Shown here piece by piece: positions 46,511 through 57,496 of a stretch of DNA of 64,000 nt. Each line of letters begins with the position of its first letter. Within the stretch, counting starts at the first letter, position 1. The position numbers and the translations under genes are program-made. The notes below the pieces were generated by a model that had not been told where the DNA came from, searched no databases, and worked only from the letters and a program-made list of their open reading frames with translations. This DNA is from Aporrectodea caliginosa (taxonomy: Eukaryota; Annelida; Clitellata; Crassiclitellata; Lumbricidae): positions 589,501 to 653,500 of the forward strand of contig JACEVL010000020.1 in assembly GCA_020284085.1 (NCBI GenBank). Reading direction: 5' to 3'.

Positions 46511-48107
46511 GACCGCTATAAGACAGAGAAGCAGCCCATGGTGGATAAGCAATATGGAAAAAGCAACGTCTTATGTTGAGAATGGAATAACGACCGAGCA
46601 GATTGGACAGATATAGGGAGAGTTCCGAAGTCTAGGTGCAATCGACTGATAAAGCTCGTTAGCAAACGAGGAAGTTTGGTAAGCCATCTGATATGATCCA
46701 ATCTGATGTATCTGTAACGGGTCCATCTCTAAAGACCCGGGAGTTGGATCTTACTCCGTTACTTTATATGACTGTTGTGAGACTAGCAATGCATGTAGAA
46801 CCTATCATTAAAACAGAGTTCAATGCACACCATCTTGAGTTTTATGAATATTAATAAGTTCAATAAGTACAGAGTACAATAATTATATTATAAGATCTTA
46901 GTTATATTAACGTATTCTTACAAGTTCATTAGTTTATAGACCAGTACCTTACCTAGAGCCAGCATATTTAAATGTACTAAAGTTACGTTTTATTATAGAT
47001 CTTAAGTTAACCTCCCCAACAACTCTGAGATGAAAATGACATTGTTTATATTCACTTCAATTTGAATCAATACTCGTCTCACACAGTTACTGTTTAGCGG
47101 TGCTGATCTTCATTGTGGCAAGCTTGTCTTCTTCCGCGTTGCTGTAGGCATTCATTTCGAAGTTTCTTCACGATTTTCTAGCTTACTTCCAGCTAGAACT
47201 TTGTGATGATTCTCGGCAAAACTTCACCGAAACAATAGTTCGTTTAATTCGCAATCGTTCTGCGTAGGAGATATAAATCGTTACGTTCGATTCGCTATTG
47301 GCGTTCAACATCAACCCAGTCAATCGCAAACGTCTTGACTCTTAACTGACGATAGCCCTCAGAGTTCGCAGCGTTCGTATCGCTAAAACTTAACGAAGTG
47401 TGTCTTCCGACATCTCCCTAACGATTCTTCACTCGTCTCTAAAAGAAATTGCCAAAATCTGTCTCGCAATCAGGAGTTTGTACGATGAAACTGCCTCGCG
47501 AGACTACCGAAGCTTACGACAGTCACCAACACAACTGACGTTAATCCATGCATCCCAGCGGGAAGGCTCAATAAGCAGACGACATTTCTCAACCGTTATT
47601 TTTTCAATTCGGCCAATCACAACTCGCCACATCTGCACGGATTAGCCCGGAACCTCAAATTAACCCCGAATCGTAGCTAAAATATTATTATAAATGATAA
47701 CGCTGACTGAGACACTGGTTTTATATAATTAATTAGAATACTCCAATACTACAATTTCTCAACAACTAATGCATTCTCATAATATTATCTTGATTGTACA
47801 TGTATGAATAATAATGTATATCTACTGCATTTAATAACGTAATTTTTGCGGGGTCTCAAGGACATACGTTGCGGGAACTTCAATCCTATATATAGCCCAA
47901 ATTCCAAGCCCATCTCATATAGTCTAAACCTAGCCAAATTCCAACCCGATCTTATATGGTGTAACCTTAATCCTAGCCCTAATTCCTACCCCATCTGACA
48001 TGATCTAACCTCTACATGTAACTTAACCCTGACCTCAATCCAGATATCAAAATCAAAGAAAATTCCAGACACAATATACATGTATTGTAGTAACAGCAGC
48101 ACCAGCA
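46511..48107. other. no gene recognised
   Basis: Mostly unique, AT-rich sequence. A short hairpin CGGGTC...GACCCG sits at about 46,719-46,740. Frames up to 81 codons (47,400-47,645) show no domain. Confidence 0.35.
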
Positions 48108-48165
48108 CCAGCAGCAGCATCAGCAGCACCAGCACCAGCAGCACCAGCAGCAGTAGTAGTAGTTA
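48108..48165. repeat. CAGCAC/CAGCAG trinucleotide repeat
   Basis: A short CAGCACCAGCAGCAGC array ending in AGTAGTAGT. The next 370 bp contain three CTTCCGG ETS-type sites but no placed exon. Confidence 0.8.
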
Positions 48166-48540
48166 TACTTCCACCACCAGTGATGATGACAATGACGACA
48201 AAAAGCCTTAACTAGCCCAGTCACGCGTGCACCTCGCACAGCATAAAGCAGACTGCATTAGAAGCTGGAAAGCAACTTCTTGGTAGCAAGACACATTTTA
48301 AGATGGCGCACCGGTCGCCGACCGAGAGAGAGTCCAACTTCCAGTTGAGAGAGAAAATGGACGTCACTTCCGCTTTCCATCCATTACCCAGAATCCTTGA
48401 TGATGTGGCAGTCAAGACTGAAGACATGCCACTTCCGGTTGTCGCGTTCTCTTTTGCGCCTGGGCAAATGGAAACGTCTGGGATTCGACTCTCAGCATAT
48501 ATCACGTGACTTCCGGTTCTGTGATTACTGTTGTCGCATA

Positions 48541-48760
48541 TTCATTCATTCATTCATTACTTGAATTTATATAGCGCCTCTTCAAGGGAACTACTCAGAG
48601 GCGCTCCCAACCCCAGCGCGGCCAAATAGGACCATTTTAAGTTGAGAGAGAGGAATGTCTGAGAAGGGGTCCTAGGAAGGGAGCGGAGGACCAGAGGGAG
48701 GCCATTCCAGGTCGAGGGGAACGCACGCATATGTGCTTCAGCCAAAAGCTATTTCATACC
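48541..48760 (-). pseudogene. 5'-truncated LINE C-terminal fragment
   Basis: The tail (ATTC)n, then TTTATATAGCGCCTCTTCAAG. The minus strand reads STWNGLPLVLRSLP and SLEEALYKFK. Same family as 46,183-46,510, older. Confidence 0.7.
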
Positions 48761-48819
48761 AATGGTCTTAGCGAAGCATAGTTTACCTCACATCAATACT
48801 TACCCATATTACCATTGTG

Positions 48820-49036
48820 GGGCGCGGTGGTGTGGGGGTATGTTCGGTGCCTTGCTCCCGGAGGGTTGCGGGTTCAAATCCACCTCAAGCCGCCGCGTAG
48901 GGACCCTGGGCAAGTCCTTCACTCTCAATTGCTCATGCGCTTCGGGCCTTCGGCGTGAAACTCCGATTCAGTGTCCGCGCTGTAGTCGGGAGCGCCTCTG
49001 AGTAGAAATCTTGAAGGGGCGCTATAACGAGTGCTC
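48820..49036 (+). mobile_element. tRNA-derived SINE, copy 1
   Basis: The head GGGCGCGGTGGTGTGGGGG (degenerate A box) and B box GGTTCAAATCC (48,871-48,881) mark a tRNA-derived pol III promoter. The body CTCAAGCCGCCGCGTAGGG follows. The 3' part CGGGAGCGCCTCTGAGTAGA...TTGAAGGGGCGCTATA (48,988-49,027) equals the LINE terminus at 26,822-26,862 in reverse complement. About 85% like copy 2 by eye. Confidence 0.85.
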
Positions 49037-49372
49037 ATACATACATGTATACATACATACATACATACATACATACATACATACATACATACATACATAC
49101 ATACATACATACATACATACATACATACATACATACATACATACATACATACATACATACATACATACATACATACATACATACATACATACATACATAC
49201 ATACATACATACATACATACATACATACATACATACATACATACATACATACATACATACATACATACATACATACATACATACATACATACATACATAC
49301 ATACATACATACATACATACATACATACATACATACATACATACATACATACATACATACATACATACATAC
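49037..49372. repeat. (ATAC)n microsatellite, about 84 units
   Basis: An almost pure ATAC array directly at the SINE 3' end. Copy 2 of the SINE ends in only five or so such units, so this is a tail expansion. Confidence 0.97.
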
Positions 49373-49530
49373 AAATGATATCACATTGCATCGCATCAAA
49401 TGATATCACATCACATCATAAGATATCACATCACATCGCATCAAATGATATCACATCGCATGACATCACATGATATCACATCACAATGATCACATCGCAT
49501 CACATCAAATGATATCATATAACACCAAAC
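49373..49530. repeat. degenerate ATGATATCACATCACATCGC repeat
   Basis: ATGATATCACATC units of about 20-25 bp follow the microsatellite up to about 49,530. Confidence 0.7.
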
Positions 49531-49702
49531 CCCTTAACATTGTTTTTAATGCAGGTGGAGTCAGGAAGCCGCGAATGGCGAGCGTCACCATTCCACCACT
49601 GAAAACATGGTACTACCACCTGCACATCATCGATGCTCCTCCCTCTGGCACCACCACATCCACCACCATCACCACCACCACCACCACCACCAGCATCCCC
49701 TG

Positions 49703-50195
49703 ATGACCGCAGAACTTCTGGCCAACCACCTGTCCGGCACCGCATTCTCACAACGTCTTATCGTCGCCGTGCTCCTCCTACCTGTGGTGCTCTACGTACT
49801 CATGAACCCCACAGAAGCCAAGGTATTCGCCATCAAGATGAGCCAGCGGGTGGTTACGACCCAGTACGGCAAACTGAAGGGCATCCTCATCACCCTACCG
49901 GACCCAGGACTCCCACAGGTCGAGGCGTACCTCGGCATCGAGTACGCTTCCCTGCTCAGCGGGGATCTGAGGTTCATGCCCCCGACGAGTCCAGTAGGGA
50001 AGTGGGATGGGGTCCGGTCAGCCATCAAGTTCAAGCCCGTCTGTCCTCAGAGAATGCCTGACGTTGAGGAGCTGGAAAGGAGGATGCCAGCGGAGAGGGT
50101 GGATCACCTGAGGAGGGTCAGAGCGTTCCTCGAACGACAGCAGGAAGAATGTCTCAACCTCAACGTCTACGTACCTCTCGTTACGACCCATTCAG
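49703..50195 (+). CDS. neuroligin-like / carboxylesterase-type protein, first coding exon (partial)
   Basis: Neuroligins are postsynaptic adhesion proteins built on a cholinesterase fold. The exon encodes a hydrophobic signal segment (LIVAVLLLPVVLYVLM), then VVTTQYGKLKGILI, VEAYLGIEYASLLSGDLRFM, WDGVRSAIKFKPVCPQRMPD and EECLNLNVYVPLVTTHSG. This is the N-terminal part of the alpha/beta-hydrolase fold, up to the second esterase signature. The spacing to the E-C-L block, with an inserted charged helix, resembles Drosophila neuroligins more than acetylcholinesterases. The exon ends at CAG|GTAAAT (50,196) in phase 1. I chose the ATG at 49,703 because it precedes the signal segment. The frame also opens at 49,607 with a His-rich stretch from a CAC repeat, and an in-frame TGA lies just upstream. 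In EECLNLNVYVP, E and N replace the usual D and Y of EDCLYLNVYVP. Further exons are not in the window. Confidence 0.75.
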
Positions 50196-50550
50196 GTAAA
50201 TACACCTTCATTAATTAACGAATGCATGTAACCAATGCAGGTAGGGAATTTGGGTTAAGTTTATCTTGCACGAAGCACATTTTGGAAACTGTTCGAAGTC
50301 ATGTGAGATTCTAAAAATGCGAAATATAGTTTCTTGGAGACAGACGGACGGATAAACAGACCGCTGATGAAGCCAGCGGTCTGTATCTTACCCATTCGTA
50401 ACTTTCTTTTTAACCATAACCATACCCATAACCATAACCAAACATTCTATAAATCCAATCAAACAAAAAAACTGAAATACAATCAGTAAGTAGAATAAAG
50501 GATGTCTGACATCCTTTTACTTAATGACAGGGAAAGAAACCCCAAAAGTT
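50196..50550. other. neuroligin-like gene intron, no exon seen
   Basis: Contains a hairpin AGACCGCTG...CAGCGGTCT (about 50,359-50,384) and CCATAACCATAAC repeats. No exon. Confidence 0.4.
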
Positions 50551-50780
50551 GGGCGCGGTGGTGTAAGGGTATGTTCGATGCCTTGCATCCGAAGAGTGGC
50601 GGGTTCGAATCCACCTCAAGCCGCCGCGTATACGGACCCTGGGCAAGTCCTTCACTCGCAATTGCTCATGAATTTGGCGTGAAACTCCGATTCACTGTCT
50701 GCGCTGTAGTCGGGAGCGCCTCTGAGTAGAAATCTTGAAGGGGCGCTATAATAAGTGCTCATACATACATGCATACATAC
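50551..50780 (+). mobile_element. tRNA-derived SINE, copy 2
   Basis: Head GGGCGCGGTGGTGTAAGGGT with A box (50,559-50,569) and B box GGTTCGAATCC (50,602-50,612). The body GCCGCCGCGTATACGG follows, then the LINE-like 3' part (50,711-50,750) and a short ATAC tail. It sits in the neuroligin-like intron. The head looks tRNA-like, but no anticodon arm is clear. Confidence 0.88.
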
Positions 50781-50879
50781 CAAGGTCCAGCTTATCAGGG
50801 TCGCCCTTTCTTTGAGTGATATGCAGCGGTTCATATTACCTTTCCACGGCTTACCTTACCTTACCTGAGCTCACCTTTA

Positions 50880-51975
50880 CTTAATCTTATCCCACGTAGC
50901 ACCTTTAGACAGGTAGTAGAGACATTGGAACTGCCTAGCTTTGACGAAGACGTCTGCGAAAACTTAAAAAACCTAGACGGCTTCCAATTAACACCTTGAT
51001 CTCGGCACAGGTAGAAGTTGATTGTTCGGGGTTTATTACAACAAACAGCGATTCCTTGTAGCAGTCACAAATCTCACAATCATCATCAGCATCATCAGTT
51101 CCTGACGCCAGCCCTCTGTCGGCGATGGGTACGAACGATCTGCATTGTCCTCGGTCATTTGTCAAGTCAATTGCTCCCCTCAGTGTTATTCCAAGTGATG
51201 TTATGTCCTCGTTTATGTTGTCTATCCGTCGTAGTCTTGGTCTGCCTTTGCTTCTTTTTCCTTCGCATCTGGAGAGTAGTGCATTGTGTGGGATTCTGTC
51301 AGCTGGCATTCTCTCTAGGCTACATCTCCAAACCATCGGAGTCTTCGTTGAACGACTTGTCTAGTATAGTAGCAGAGTTGTTTGGATACCTAATGCTTGT
51401 CTAATGTCATCGTTTCTTATTTTCCACAGTTTTGCAATCCTTGCGATCTTCCGCAGCCAACTCATTTCTGCTGTAAGAATTCTTTTTTCATCTTATTTTC
51501 GCATTGTCCAGCATTCCGATCCGTAAAGGAAAATCGGTTGTATATCATCGTCTCGTATACTGTTGTCTTTGTTTTCTTTGCTAATTCTCTCCTTCTCCAT
51601 ATCCTGTTCATTATTCCAAATGCTCGTGAAGTGCATCCAATTCTTCTTTTATGTCTTTTTTAGTTGCTGCCATCTGCTTTTATTAGCCCTCCTCTGTAGA
51701 CGAATTGTTCCATTTGATCAATAACTTCGACTTTGATGTCGATAGTTATTGGTGTCTCTTTGGTGTTTTCAATCACTATTGTTTTGGTTTTCTCTGCGTT
51801 GACCATTAGGCCGAATCTTCTGCTGGTTTCGTCAGTCTGTGTCGTAATATCCTGTAGTTCTGGTCCGCTTTTAGTGAGGAGGTCAGTGTCATCAGCAAAT
51901 CGGAGATTATTCACTAGCCCTCCATAATTGTGGCTTACATTTCCATATCTGACCTTGTCGTAACTTATTTTAATG
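50880..51975 (-). pseudogene. RTE-like LINE, 5'-truncated and frameshifted
   Basis: Minus-strand pieces in order: NNLRFADDTDLLTKSGPELQ (FADD catalytic box, 51,914-51,855), RFGLMVNAEKTKTIVIEN, IMNRIWRRRELAKKTKTTVY (about 51,630), then RMPADRIPHNALLSRCEGKR, KGRPRLRRIDNINEDI, LGITLRGAIDLTNDR and CRSFVP. This is the RT palm-to-C-terminus layout of RTE-like LINEs. Domains before FADD are absent and at least three frame breaks occur. Confidence 0.75.
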
Positions 51976-51990
51976 ACTCGGTTTGGCTTG

Positions 51991-52232
51991 CCTTACCATT
52001 TCACGGCTTACCTTACCTTAGATGACCTTTACTTAATCTCGTCCCAGCTAACACCTTTAGACAGATAGAAGAGTAATTGACACTGTTTAACCTATACAAG
52101 GGAGTCCTCGAAACTTAAAGAAACCCACACGGCTTCCTATTAGCACCTTGATTGCGGCACAGGTATAGGAGTTGTTTGTGCGGCGTTCATTAGTACAAAA
52201 GGCGGTTCCTTTGAACAGTCACAATGGCGGGT
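51991..52232 (-). repeat. second copy of the RTE-like 3' region
   Basis: CACGGCTTACCTTACCTTA...ACACCTTTAGACAGATAGA...CACGGCTTCC...TAGCACCTTGAT...GCGGCACAGGTA matches 50,840-51,070 at roughly 75%. It is a direct repeat on the far side of the RT fragment. The LINE copy at 50,880 appears to have landed next to an older 3' end of the same family. Confidence 0.65.
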
Positions 52233-52467
52233 ATCAAACTCCTCTGGCAACAATACCTTTATTGAGCTGAGCTTGTCAATAGACTGCAGCTTTGCTTCTT
52301 ATGTTGCAACAAGAAGCTTGACATAACGAGGAGTGACACCTTTAGACAGGTAAATCCGCCGTAGGATGTTGAACGCTATCTTGTTCTAACGCGTCATTGT
52401 GTACTTGACTTCAAACGATAGCAGTGTAATGAGGTGGAGGATTTGTGTATGTATATATGTATGTGTG
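52233..52467. other. no gene recognised
   Basis: Sequence between the RTE repeat and the LTR element. It contains another ACACCTTTAGACAGGTAAA motif at about 52,338 and a TGTATATATGTATGTGTG run at the LTR boundary. Confidence 0.4.
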
Positions 52468-52681
52468 TGTAGCGTGGCTGGTTCGCCCGATGATCGGGGT
52501 TTTCGACCAACAGAAGAAACGACACTTGGTTGACGTTGAGTTGTTTATTCACAGCACCACGAGCACATCTTCCAGCAGCGACACCGACCGACCGAGCTGA
52601 GCGAGCTTACCGAGCTTCCCTTACAGTAAAACTTCTACACTTAAGTAGTCTTTCGGTCGACGAATCATGCACACCCCTACA
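52468..52681 (-). repeat. 3' LTR (214 bp)
   Basis: In element sense the LTR starts TGTAGGGGTGTGCATG just after the polypurine tract and ends CCACGCTACA, so it has TG...CA termini. In plus orientation it begins TGTAGCGTGGCTGG. A length of 214 bp is short for gypsy elements. Confidence 0.8.
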
Positions 52682-52697
52682 ATTCCTCCTCCTTCGC
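52682..52697 (-). other. polypurine tract
   Basis: Element-sense GCGAAGGAGGAGGAAT directly abuts the 3' LTR start. It would prime plus-strand DNA synthesis. Confidence 0.7.
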
Positions 52698-54955
52698 AAA
52701 AAGGGAATCGCACCTGCGATTACAGCAAATTAATATCAAGAAAAACACAAAAATTCAACGTCTTAAAGAAATTAAAGGTGCTCGCACTTGCGACAAAATT
52801 TAAAAGCAAAACATGAAAATGGAAGCGTGAAATGACGATGGCAATCGCCGTGCAAAGATCTTTCCCTACCTAACAGGTTTTGTAAATATGCCACCCCCAA
52901 TGTCCATAACGGGTTGGCGCCATGTATCTATATTTGTAATTAACCCGGCCCAGGATGCATTGGGTCAATTAGGTGCAGGGCGTCGCAGCCTGTCTTCAAA
53001 CTGGGTTCTCGTTCGTAGGCATTTCTGCTACAAAACACGCCGACTTCAGACGCATTCCTGCGTGGACATGGATTTCACTAAACTTATGGTAAGCAAACAT
53101 AATATACTCGACAATTCAAACTATAAACTACTGTAACTGAATAAAATATAATAACAGTGCAACTGTAAAGTAAAACCTGTCAGTATCAGTTAGTTAAAGG
53201 TACAACTGCGCAATGATACAGTAAACCATGTTTTCAACGTGAAAGTTTATATAGCACGAATGTAATTATACTTCAGTGATTCTGTGATTATCGTTAAGTT
53301 GGTTGTAACAATGCGACGGAACGAATTAATAACATTCTTGGTACGTGATAGTGTCTTCAAATCCAGAAATGCGAGTACATAGAACCGTTAAGTCTGTGAG
53401 TGCTAATAGTTTTTCCTAAGACCTTATAGTACGACAGTTTGCTTATTAAACATAAAATCGTAAACAGTAGCATATATAATTGTTAGTACAATAAACACTA
53501 AACAATAGACGTTAGCGAGTAATCAATAAGTATAATGTCGTTTAGCCTCGCTGCAACCAATCGTTTAACACCACTGAACGTCGAAGTTGGTCATTTAAAA
53601 ATAAAATAGCATGAACGAATTAATATAAGACTAACGAGTATAATTTTGCAAATATTCTACACGAAATGTTTATGGTTTCTTGTAGACATACAGAAATTAT
53701 CATCATAAAAGATTCATAATCATTCAACGGAGGAACATCAAAATGCGGTAAGACATTGCTTGCTTTCATAACTAGTTAATTGTTAATAACAGTTTGAATA
53801 AGAAAATAGCGCATTATAATACAGTAGACATTTTGCCTTCTATTTTTTTTTGTCAACTTATAATATTCACAGAAACAGGCTATATATAATAGAGGAGTGG
53901 GTGTTTAGTGGGTCTGTTCTATTGGCGAATTATTATGCTGGGCAGGTATGTTTATAGATTAATACTGGTGTATACAGGGAATATGCTATCTGAGTAACTT
54001 AGTAGACGCCGGCCTAATGGCAAAGTCCGAGCGAAGGCGAGGAGACTGAAATCTAGCCTACATCTGTTAAGAGCTCCTTGTCTAGGGTGTTTGTAAATGC
54101 ATACGCCAGATGTGCGTTGATCAGAGAGTCTTGAAAGGTTTCTTAGAATGTACAGCTAATTAACGAAGTGAAGGCTTAGGAGCGCGGGCGGTCTCTCAGG
54201 AATATCGGAGGTGCACTTAACCCTGCCCTGTGGTATGTAGGCCTAAATAACTGGTCAGCGTTTAGAACATAATTATAGCCTATATGTATACACACGTGTA
54301 TGCTGTCTCATGCACTAAGAAGTAGGCCAGAGTAAATAGGCGAAGTAGAACCGATAAAACATTTAGCTCTTACGATCATAAAGTTTAAAATGCTTATTGT
54401 ATTCTATCATTATCTTGTAGGAATATCAGGATGGAATATACTATGATCTGGAGATTTCAACAATGGAGCCATGCTTTTGAATGGCCTAAATCAACGTGGC
54501 TATAGTCTATGTGTTGCGCCACTTAGGCGTAATGTCAAACAATTAAACAATAGGTCAGGTCAATCAATAACTATATAAGCATAACACAAACGTAAAATAA
54601 GGCATAGCATGAGACAAACAAACATATTAATATAGTTAAACATTCAAATATAATCATAGTCAAACAGTTCAATCTACTGTAGCTAACTGCTTCAGACAAC
54701 TAATACATAGTCTTTGCTACAAAGTCTCTTGCAAAATTCATGAGGCATAAATCGAGCACATAATACCAACGCGACATAATAGCAACCATAGTTAAAATCA
54801 CATGAATCCTATTTAGCAGAGGCAACACATTCATAATTGGGAAAATTTCTAATAATACTATTAATAATAGGGATGGTCACTCAATCCACACATGCGTCAA
54901 AACAGAATGACACAGTTTGATTTTAGGAACGGTTCATGTAATGTAGGCCTATCTG
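52698..54955. other. env 3' non-coding region of the LTR element
   Basis: 2.26 kb between the env stop and the polypurine tract, AT-rich, with no long element-sense frame. A plus-strand frame at 52,888-53,136 has no recognisable domain. It may carry an old insertion or RNA elements; nothing specific is seen. Confidence 0.45.
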
Positions 54956-57496
54956 TTATTGCCTTTTAGCAGCGAAGGTAGGTAACAGACTTGGATAAAT
55001 TAAAGATGAAATCTCTGTTGCTTCGGGTGGGGGGCGAGCAGTTAAGGCCGAGGCATCCAGAGCAAGAGGCACATTGAACTCTGGACCACATATGTTAAGA
55101 CTAACAGAGTAACGCTTATGAGGGCCAATTATATGTCTGATTCGTGTGGCCATGCAGGGAGAGATACGGATAGCCTGGGGTAATGAGATACGCATTTGTG
55201 ACGGCTTATGCAGTACAGTAATTTCCCACTTGAAATGTAATGTAGGTCGAAGGCAGTGTCTAGAGATGCGAACATGCGATATTTCGCTTAAGGCTAGAAT
55301 TTCGTAATCTGCTACAGCATACCGAAGGTGATACCAGGGCACCACAATGCTGCGATTATCATTCATGATGTTAATGGCTAAGTGAACGCCCTGCGAGCCT
55401 GAGAATTTTGAAAACCGCTTCCAGAGTTTCCTAATAAGCCAAGCCAATATTATAATTGTTAAAAGACTAATGACTGTGAGTTTAAACCAAGCATCGTCAG
55501 AGAAGAGCACTTGAATGGTCTTGGGAGTCGTAGTGATCTGGGAGGGGTATGAGAATATCCATATGGGCGGGATCGGAGTGGCTTTTGTGAGGCGTGGTAA
55601 TGCCATAATGATTGCTGAGAGTCGATGAACTTTGACCATCAGATATATATTTGCTATAGTAAGAAAGCTAACAGATATTGCTCCTATGGGTAAGATATAT
55701 GCGTTTGCTGCAGTGTAGGTTGTGACGGAGGGGTTACTTAAGTCGTCTAACTGGTCCTGAATAAGGTCTTCATTTGTTTTAAAAAGAATTTCTCCGTTTT
55801 TCACAGCATTCATGGCGCTAGATAATTCTTTTGCTAATAGCTTGTCAGAAGCTCTGTCATTTGCAGATGAGTTCGCGCGGGCGATGAAAGAAGGTAAGCG
55901 TAGAGTAATTTGTTGAGCGAGGGTAGTATCTGCTTTTAATCTTTCCCAGTCATGTGGAGTAAAAAATTGTTGTAAGATGGCTAAATTAAAAGTGTGAGCC
56001 ACAGTATGTGTGTTGTTGGCGATGATGTCTGTCTGGGGACAGGATGCAGGAAAGAAATAGCCAGAAGTTGTCAACATACATTCATTTGGAATTGAAAGGA
56101 GACAGGAGCTACAAGCGTCAATTTGGTTAGGTTGTTTATTAGGACAGGTAAGTGTGAAGTTTGAAGGACTATTTTCAATTGCTATGCTATTGGGTGTCAA
56201 GTAGACAAAAGAGGATGGCTTTTGATTGAGGAGAAGTGTTTCGCAGGTTTCTTGAACGCCGTGTGGGTCATTAAGAAATAGAGCCATTATGCATTCTCGT
56301 TGATTTGTTCGTAGCTGGATATCGACCTTGTTGATAATACGGAAGGAATCTCCAATTTGCAAGGACGGTAAGTCTTGCCAGACGGCATACATATGGCTGT
56401 CGGAATAGATGGCAAAATACTCTGGTAGGTTGGTGATAAGTGTAGCATGCTGATTGTCAGTGCTAATCGCTTTGGGTGTGACAGTAACTTTGTAGAGATC
56501 CAGGTGATGAGGTAATGTAGTAATAGGTATTTTCAAGGAAATGCAAATCATATTACCCTGCCTAATGGCCACGTGAGTATTAGCTCTATAGAAGTATGTA
56601 GGGTCGGAGATTAGGAGGCGTACAGATGTCTTTGTAGTTCTCAGTCGTCTAGTAATTTTTCGTAATGCACTTCTAATGTCATCTTCGTGTAATAGTGTGG
56701 CTTCTAACCTGCCTGCAATGAGAGATTCAACTGACATTAGTAGGCTCTGCATATGTGCTTCGAGGCATGTAAAATTATACAGTGTTTCCGACATATAAAG
56801 GGTAAGCTGCAAAGAGGTCTGGTAATCTAATTTAACAGCTCTTGAAATGTCGGTTAGAATTTGATCCTGACTATCCATTTGTGAACTGATGGCGTCCATT
56901 CTCTTATTGGTGATACTGGTTGCACTGGCTAAGTTAGTGACGTCTGCTTCGAATTGTCCAAGGATGCGTTGCTGTCGATCCAGAATAGTTTTAATACGAT
57001 CTTGTGCTGCCTGGATGTCTGTATCTCTAGCGACTCCAAACAAAGAATGAGCAATGTCACCTATGAAATTAATGAAGCCTCTTTTGTTATGTCGTTGCTT
57101 GCGTCGTCTGTTTGGTCCACGTCTGAGTGTAGAGTGAATACGTTTCACGAGATCGTTAATTTTCATTTCTGCACGTTGATGTAAATCATTTACTGCTGCT
57201 AAAATGTTGTTGTTTTCTAAGCAGTTGTTTGAGATCGTTGTATTTTGTACCTTACAGGTAGGTCGCATGTCTTCTGTTATGCGCCTCAAACTGTTTACTT
57301 TAGGTACTTCGATATCAAATGTATGGAGCCAATGGTCAGTACCCACTTCCAGAGAGCCTAGTGGATGGAAATAAACGCCGTAGGCAGCACGGTTGATTAC
57401 GACTTCTGGTGTCGCTTGAGTTAGCGCTATTGTCATTACCCAATACAGAGTAAGAATAAGTGTCCGGACAATCGACCCTATAAAACAAATAAACAA
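54956..57496 (-). CDS. env-like fusion glycoprotein (baculovirus F / errantivirus Env type)
   Basis: A long open frame of 846 codons. F-type Env proteins are class I fusion proteins that mediate membrane entry. Features seen: an N-terminal hydrophobic segment, CxN glycosylation-type sites, a multibasic stretch NRRRKQRHNKR (residues about 129-139) and then the fusion-peptide-like GFINFIGDIAHSLFGVA. A long helical region follows (AAQDRIKTILDRQQRILGQF) and two hydrophobic segments near residues 602-625 and 671-690. About 155 residues remain after the second, longer than usual tails. The frame opens on a TTG; the first in-frame ATG is at 57,436. A strong acceptor (TTTGTTTTATAG, exon from 57,477) suggests expression from a spliced RNA. 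No stop breaks the frame. Confidence 0.82.
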   Translation of the reverse strand: MFICFIGSIVRTLILTLYWVMTIALTQATPEVVINRAAYGVYFHPLGSLEVGTDHWLHTFDIEVPKVNSLRRITEDMRPTCKVQNTTISNNCLENNNILAAVNDLHQRAEMKINDLVKRIHSTLRRGPNRRRKQRHNKRGFINFIGDIAHSLFGVARDTDIQAAQDRIKTILDRQQRILGQFEADVTNLASATSITNKRMDAISSQMDSQDQILTDISRAVKLDYQTSLQLTLYMSETLYNFTCLEAHMQSLLMSVESLIAGRLEATLLHEDDIRSALRKITRRLRTTKTSVRLLISDPTYFYRANTHVAIRQGNMICISLKIPITTLPHHLDLYKVTVTPKAISTDNQHATLITNLPEYFAIYSDSHMYAVWQDLPSLQIGDSFRIINKVDIQLRTNQRECIMALFLNDPHGVQETCETLLLNQKPSSFVYLTPNSIAIENSPSNFTLTCPNKQPNQIDACSSCLLSIPNECMLTTSGYFFPASCPQTDIIANNTHTVAHTFNLAILQQFFTPHDWERLKADTTLAQQITLRLPSFIARANSSANDRASDKLLAKELSSAMNAVKNGEILFKTNEDLIQDQLDDLSNPSVTTYTAANAYILPIGAISVSFLTIANIYLMVKVHRLSAIIMALPRLTKATPIPPIWIFSYPSQITTTPKTIQVLFSDDAWFKLTVISLLTIIILAWLIRKLWKRFSKFSGSQGVHLAINIMNDNRSIVVPWYHLRYAVADYEILALSEISHVRISRHCLRPTLHFKWEITVLHKPSQMRISLPQAIRISPCMATRIRHIIGPHKRYSVSLNICGPEFNVPLALDASALTARPPPEATEISSLIYPSLLPTFAAKRQ

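Noticed and set aside
48820..48900. Functional tRNA gene
   Set aside because: A and B boxes are present, but acceptor and anticodon arms do not pair convincingly and the sequence continues into a SINE body.
49011..49473. Long Tyr/Ile/His or Met/Tyr/Val/Cys open frames on both strands
   Set aside because: They are translations of the ATAC microsatellite; period four and no stops explain them fully.
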